Shown in pieces: positions 60,783-64,000 of a DNA stretch of 64,000 bases. Where the stretch lies: assembly GCA_029866205.1 (NCBI GenBank), contig JARWZT010000008.1, positions 310,001 through 374,000 of the forward strand, written 5' to 3'. The first letter of the stretch is position 1. Every line of letters begins with the position of its first letter. The notes under the pieces are model-generated. The model was given only the letters and a program-made list of their open reading frames with translations. It ran no database searches and was not told the DNA's origin. Position numbers and translations under genes: made by a program. This stretch comes from Rhodoferax sp. Lineage in GTDB: Bacteria > Pseudomonadota > Gammaproteobacteria > Burkholderiales > Burkholderiaceae_C.

Positions 60783-61411
60783 GGCGCACCACCGGCCATC
60801 GGCAACGGCGCTTGGTAGAGCGTCCAGCGCAGGTTTACCTCTAATGCGTCAGCGGCAGCAGCATCGCGCTTGAAAGCGGCGCCATCGAGTGCCAAGGTGG
60901 GCAGAGCCTGTAAGGCATCTTGTACAAAGCCGCGAACCGCCGAGTAAGTACCCACCACGGGCAGTTGCATTCGGTAGCTACACGACACGCCACTGTCATC
61001 ACAGGCTTGTTTGTACTGACCCTGTGGCAGCTCGAGGTCCCAGCGCTGGGCCAATGCAAACATGGTTTGCTGCGCGCCCTCCGGCAAGGGAGCCTGCGCG
61101 AGCAGCGCTTTGAATTGGGCCGCGTTGCGCTGGCTAGCCTCTGTCTCAGACAAGGGTAGCGATAAGCCGGATACGCCGTTTTGCAAAACAGCTTGGGCCT
61201 GCTGGGCATTGGCAGCTTGGGCTTGCAACAGTGCCTCTTGGTCTTGCACAAGCCCTGCATATTGCGCTGGCAGCAGGCTCGCAACCAACACCAGCGCCAC
61301 CAGCCACAGTGCCACAGCCAACCCCACCAGCGGGCTGGCACGACCCGCGCGCAAACCGGTGTCTTGCGCCCACTGAAGCAATCTGCGGCCAAGGTCTGCG
61401 GAGTGGATCAT
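60779..61411 (-). CDS. PilO-like assembly protein
   Basis: This 210-residue protein has one membrane helix (PLVGLAVALWLVALVLVASLLPAQY) and a coiled-coil stretch. The C-terminal ferredoxin-like region reads SYRMQLPVVGTYSAVRGFVQDALQALPTLALDG, typical of PilO/GspM. ATG 61411 is preferred because it overlaps the PilN-like stop (ATGA); ATG 61429 is six codons longer. Confidence 0.7.
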   Translation of the reverse strand: MIHSADLGRRLLQWAQDTGLRAGRASPLVGLAVALWLVALVLVASLLPAQYAGLVQDQEALLQAQAANAQQAQAVLQNGVSGLSLPLSETEASQRNAAQFKALLAQAPLPEGAQQTMFALAQRWDLELPQGQYKQACDDSGVSCSYRMQLPVVGTYSAVRGFVQDALQALPTLALDGAAFKRDAAAADALEVNLRWTLYQAPLPMAGGAP

Positions 61412-62001
61412 GGCTTGGCCTGGGTCCAACGCAGGTTAAGCTCAAATCGCAGGGGCCGGTTCGGGTCTTGCGCGTTGACTTGGTGAGACATCAAAACAAC
61501 GGTCTCAAAAAAGGGCTCGTTGCGCAATTGGCGGACAAAGCCCAGCATGTCGGCACTGTCCTTCGCTTCGGCCAGCAGGCGCAGCCCCTGTGCGCCCCCG
61601 GGCTCCTGCTCCGCAGATGTCGCTTCGGGTCGCATTTCCAAGATCGCCACCTGAATTCCTGGGGCGCTGGACACCCGTTCCAACGCATCCCAAAGCTTGG
61701 ACCACGGACGGTTGAGCGCCAGCAAGGCCTGATTCATGGTTTTGACCTGCGCCGCATCGATTTTCTGTGCACCGGTCACTGCAGGTGTAGCGCCGCCCCG
61801 CACAGAGGTAGTCGGTGGAATCACCGCGCGTGCCAGCGTCTCTTGTAAACCCAGGCGTTCAGCGCGCACCGCAGCGAAAGCCCACAAGCCAGCGCCCAAG
61901 GCCAGCATCGCGCCGACCAGCGCAGCCCACACCATAAGGCTGGCGCGCGCGCTCCAAAAACGGAAATTGCGTGGCGCAAAGTCCAGCTCTAAGCGATTCA
62001 T
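61408..62001 (-). CDS. PilN-like assembly protein
   Basis: This 197-residue protein starts MNRLELDFAPRNFRFW, with an LDF-x-P sequence resembling the PilN cytoplasmic tail that binds PilM. A membrane helix (LMVWAALVGAMLALGAGLWAF) and a GspL/PilN-like periplasmic domain follow (NRPWSKLWDALERVSSAPGIQVAILE). The start overlaps the PilM-like stop by four bases (ATGA). Confidence 0.72.
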   Translation of the reverse strand: MNRLELDFAPRNFRFWSARASLMVWAALVGAMLALGAGLWAFAAVRAERLGLQETLARAVIPPTTSVRGGATPAVTGAQKIDAAQVKTMNQALLALNRPWSKLWDALERVSSAPGIQVAILEMRPEATSAEQEPGGAQGLRLLAEAKDSADMLGFVRQLRNEPFFETVVLMSHQVNAQDPNRPLRFELNLRWTQAKP

Positions 62002-62807
62002 AGCTGCACGCCCCACAGGCCCAGAGCGTCACCCACGGCCCCAAGGTAGGCCGTCTCAGGACCGCTCTGCGGGCCAGCCGTCACCGGGGCTGCCTGGCGC
62101 CACGCAAGGGGTACGGCTCCGCAAAGTGCCACCGCCGAGGGTGCGGGAACGCCAAGGCGCAAGGCCTCGCGCTGCACCGCGTCGCCCGGCCAGTGCGGCT
62201 CTTGGGCGTTTGCCGGTACAAATTCCAGGCGGCGGATCTGCTCCACGTGGTGGTTCGGCGCAATGCACAGGGTCAGCGCGCCGGTGCGGCAAATGCCCAG
62301 CCACTGTCCCGGCGCCAAAGCGGCGTGCCAATGGTTCCATACGGCAGCAAACAGAGGCTGCACCGACACCAGGTGCAGCCCATACCGCTGAGACTGCTCG
62401 CGGAGCTGGTCGAGCAAGACGCTGCGTAGCGCGCTGGCGACAAACCGTCCCGCAACGCGTGGCTCGCTCGCGGTCTCCCATCCGGTGGCTGCGTCAGTCA
62501 CCGTCCGAAGGCGCATTGCCACTGCAGCTTTCAAGTCCGCCAGCGTGCTCGCGTTCACCGGCGGCTGCACGCTCGTGCTAGGTACCCACAGGTCGTCCAC
62601 CAAAACCGTCAACGCACCGCCTGCGGTGGCGTGGCGCATTAACAACTCGTCGAGTACGTCACCGCGCTGTGCATCACTGGCCTGCGCCGACCACGCCAGT
62701 GACCCCAGCAGGCGGTAGCGCGGGCGCCACAGGCCACTGCGCAAAGCCAATTGCGCGCCTTGCGGCCCCAGACTGAGCGAGAAGCGGTCGCCAATAGGAT
62801 TAAGCAT
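61998..62807 (-). CDS. PilM-like (actin-fold) assembly protein
   Basis: This 269-residue soluble protein has no signal peptide. It occupies the PilM position between the ATPase and PilN-like genes. It contains LYGLHLVSVQPLFAAVWNHW-like sequence (here RYGLHLVSVQPLFAAVW) matching the subdomain joining PilM/GspL-type actin folds. Canonical nucleotide-binding motifs are not clear. It overlaps the ATPase gene by eight bases. Confidence 0.6.
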   Translation of the reverse strand: MLNPIGDRFSLSLGPQGAQLALRSGLWRPRYRLLGSLAWSAQASDAQRGDVLDELLMRHATAGGALTVLVDDLWVPSTSVQPPVNASTLADLKAAVAMRLRTVTDAATGWETASEPRVAGRFVASALRSVLLDQLREQSQRYGLHLVSVQPLFAAVWNHWHAALAPGQWLGICRTGALTLCIAPNHHVEQIRRLEFVPANAQEPHWPGDAVQREALRLGVPAPSAVALCGAVPLAWRQAAPVTAGPQSGPETAYLGAVGDALGLWGVQL

Positions 62808-64000
62808 TGAGCGTCACCCGGTTAACTTCGGCCAGGGTGGTCTCGCCGCGGCGCGCCAAAGCCAGGGCGGCATCGCGCAGACTACGGGTACCTTGTCGAT
62901 GCGCCGTCTCCTTGATTTTTCGAATAGGCGCTTTCTCGATAATCAGTTCGCGCAGTTCGTCATTGAGCAACAAGATTTCGGCGATGGCGCGACGTCCTTT
63001 GTAGCCGGTGCCACGGCAGTCACCGCAGCCGCGGCCCACCTTCCATATCGCCGCGCTATCGCTGTGCGTCAGACCGGCACTCTCACACTCCTGCACACTG
63101 GGAGTGTGGGCCACGCTGCAATGCGGACAAATGACGCGCAGCAGGCGCTGGGCCCAAATTCCATTGAGCGCCGATACAAACGAATAGGGGTCGATGCCCA
63201 TGTGCACAAAGCGCCCCAGCACGTCAAACACGTTGTTGGCGTGCACCGTGGTAAGCACCAGGTGGCCGGTCAGGGCCGACTGCACGGCGATCTCTGCGGT
63301 CTCGTTGTCGCGAATCTCGCCCACCATGATCTTGTCCGGATCGTGGCGCAGGATGGAGCGCAGGCCCTTGGCAAAGGTCAGCCCCTTTTTCTCGTTGACG
63401 GGAATCTGCAGCACGCCGGGCAGTTGGTATTCCACCGGGTCTTCGATGGTGATGATTTTGCTGCGTCCGTCGTGAATTTCGGTCAGCGCACCGTATAAGG
63501 TGGTCGTTTTTCCCGAGCCGGTGGGGCCGGTCACCAGCAGCATGCCGTAGGGCTCTTGCGCCAGCCGGCGCAGCACCGAAAGGGACGCAGCGTCAAAGCC
63601 CAGGGCGTCCAGGGACAGCGCGCCATAGGTCTCAATCATGGCGCGCTTGTCCAGCACGCGGATCACCGCGTCCTCGCCGTGGATGCTGGGCATGATGGAC
63701 AGGCGCAAATCAATATCCCGCTCCGCGTCGGAGACCATAAAGCTGCCGTCTTGCGGCACGCGGCGCTCGGAAATATCCAACTCGGCCACCACCTTGAGGC
63801 GCGAAATGACGTATTCAGCCAGTTCTACGCCCTGGACCGTGAGCGCAGGGTCGAGCACACCGTCGATACGGAACTTGACGCTCATGCCCGTGGCCGTGGA
63901 CTCAATATGGATGTCCGACGCCCCGGACTTGAGGGCGTCATACAAGATCGAATTCACCAGCTTGACGGCGGGGCTGGCCGATTCGCCCAAAGCCGACAGA
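62800..64000 (-). CDS. GspE/PilB-type assembly ATPase (5' end outside window)
   Basis: This partial gene of about 400 visible residues continues past base 64000 in the same frame. It has an N2-type domain (PAVKLVNSILYDALKSGASDIHIES), Walker A GPTGSGKTTTLYGAL, Asp box IITIEDPVEYQL, Walker B LRSILRHDPDKIMVGEIRD and His box TGHLVLTTVHANN. The C4 zinc finger reads CPHC...CGDC. It powers pilus or pseudopilus assembly at the inner membrane. No platform protein (GspF/PilC) is within the window; it may lie upstream. Confidence 0.93.
   Translation of the reverse strand, partial: LSALGESASPAVKLVNSILYDALKSGASDIHIESTATGMSVKFRIDGVLDPALTVQGVELAEYVISRLKVVAELDISERRVPQDGSFMVSDAERDIDLRLSIMPSIHGEDAVIRVLDKRAMIETYGALSLDALGFDAASLSVLRRLAQEPYGMLLVTGPTGSGKTTTLYGALTEIHDGRSKIITIEDPVEYQLPGVLQIPVNEKKGLTFAKGLRSILRHDPDKIMVGEIRDNETAEIAVQSALTGHLVLTTVHANNVFDVLGRFVHMGIDPYSFVSALNGIWAQRLLRVICPHCSVAHTPSVQECESAGLTHSDSAAIWKVGRGCGDCRGTGYKGRRAIAEILLLNDELRELIIEKAPIRKIKETAHRQGTRSLRDAALALARRGETTLAEVNRVTLNA

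Noticed and set aside
1-64000. CRISPR arrays, tRNA genes, intact insertion sequences or prophage
   Set aside because: No regularly spaced repeats, no cloverleaf-like segments and no transposase or phage genes were recognised; xerC is in its housekeeping context.

Overview
The window reads as a chromosomal segment of a betaproteobacterium, most likely a member of the Comamonadaceae (Rhodoferax/Polaromonas/Curvibacter-like). This rests on high-GC coding with strong third-position bias, the dapF-DUF484-xerC order, the Burkholderiales-type C-P lyase locus and the general character of the proteins. It holds about 60 protein genes, an RNase P RNA gene and one unassigned structured RNA. I saw no tRNA, rRNA, CRISPR array or intact insertion sequence. 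The family assignments were made by reading the sequence only; no database search was run.

Layout. 0-14.6 kb is mostly housekeeping: an M61 peptidase fragment, dsbC, a UbiH-type monooxygenase, ychF, a class V aminotransferase, a VOC protein, an unassigned structured RNA (about 5.96-6.17 kb), xerC-DUF484-dapF, a metallo-beta-lactamase-fold hydrolase, a pseudouridine synthase-like protein, a Tat-exported PhoD phosphatase, rnpB, cysK and a small phosphatase. 14.6-19.4 kb is a purine-ureide operon: a GntR regulator, PuuE allantoinase, a fused OHCU decarboxylase/allantoate amidohydrolase, and an M20 deacylase. Two identical TGTATACAGTTTT sites lie upstream of it.

19.7-27 kb is a membrane-lipid locus of alternating gene orientation: a CxxCxxCC protein, a GT4 glycosyltransferase, a His-rich membrane protein, an unusual class III aminotransferase, a phosphatidylserine decarboxylase, LplT and a PlcP/LpxH-like metallophosphoesterase. 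27-38.5 kb is a full C-P lyase locus: phnN and DUF1045 face phnGHIJKLM-CDEE and an HD-domain oxygenase-like gene. Together with PhoD, this stretch has a phosphate-scavenging theme. The lipid locus could plausibly carry out phosphate-starvation lipid remodelling, but that is inference.

38.5-47.2 kb has an enoyl-CoA hydratase, a two-gene stress-like pair with an RNA hairpin over a ribosome binding site, and an RND efflux operon (adaptor, pump, DUF2892, thioredoxin TrxC, TolC). The efflux operon faces a cysteine-rich ArsR regulator across a palindrome. 47.2-56.7 kb has hyi, fhs, the 5-formyl-THF cyclo-ligase, a D-amino-acid-dehydrogenase-like protein, a DUF945 protein and a LexA-box-preceded dnaE2 that carries an in-frame palindromic repeat element. 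A brnT toxin remnant lies next to dnaE2. The window ends (57-64 kb) in a hybrid type IV pilus/type II secretion operon: an ATPase, PilM/N/O/P-like proteins, a secretin and three pseudopilins.
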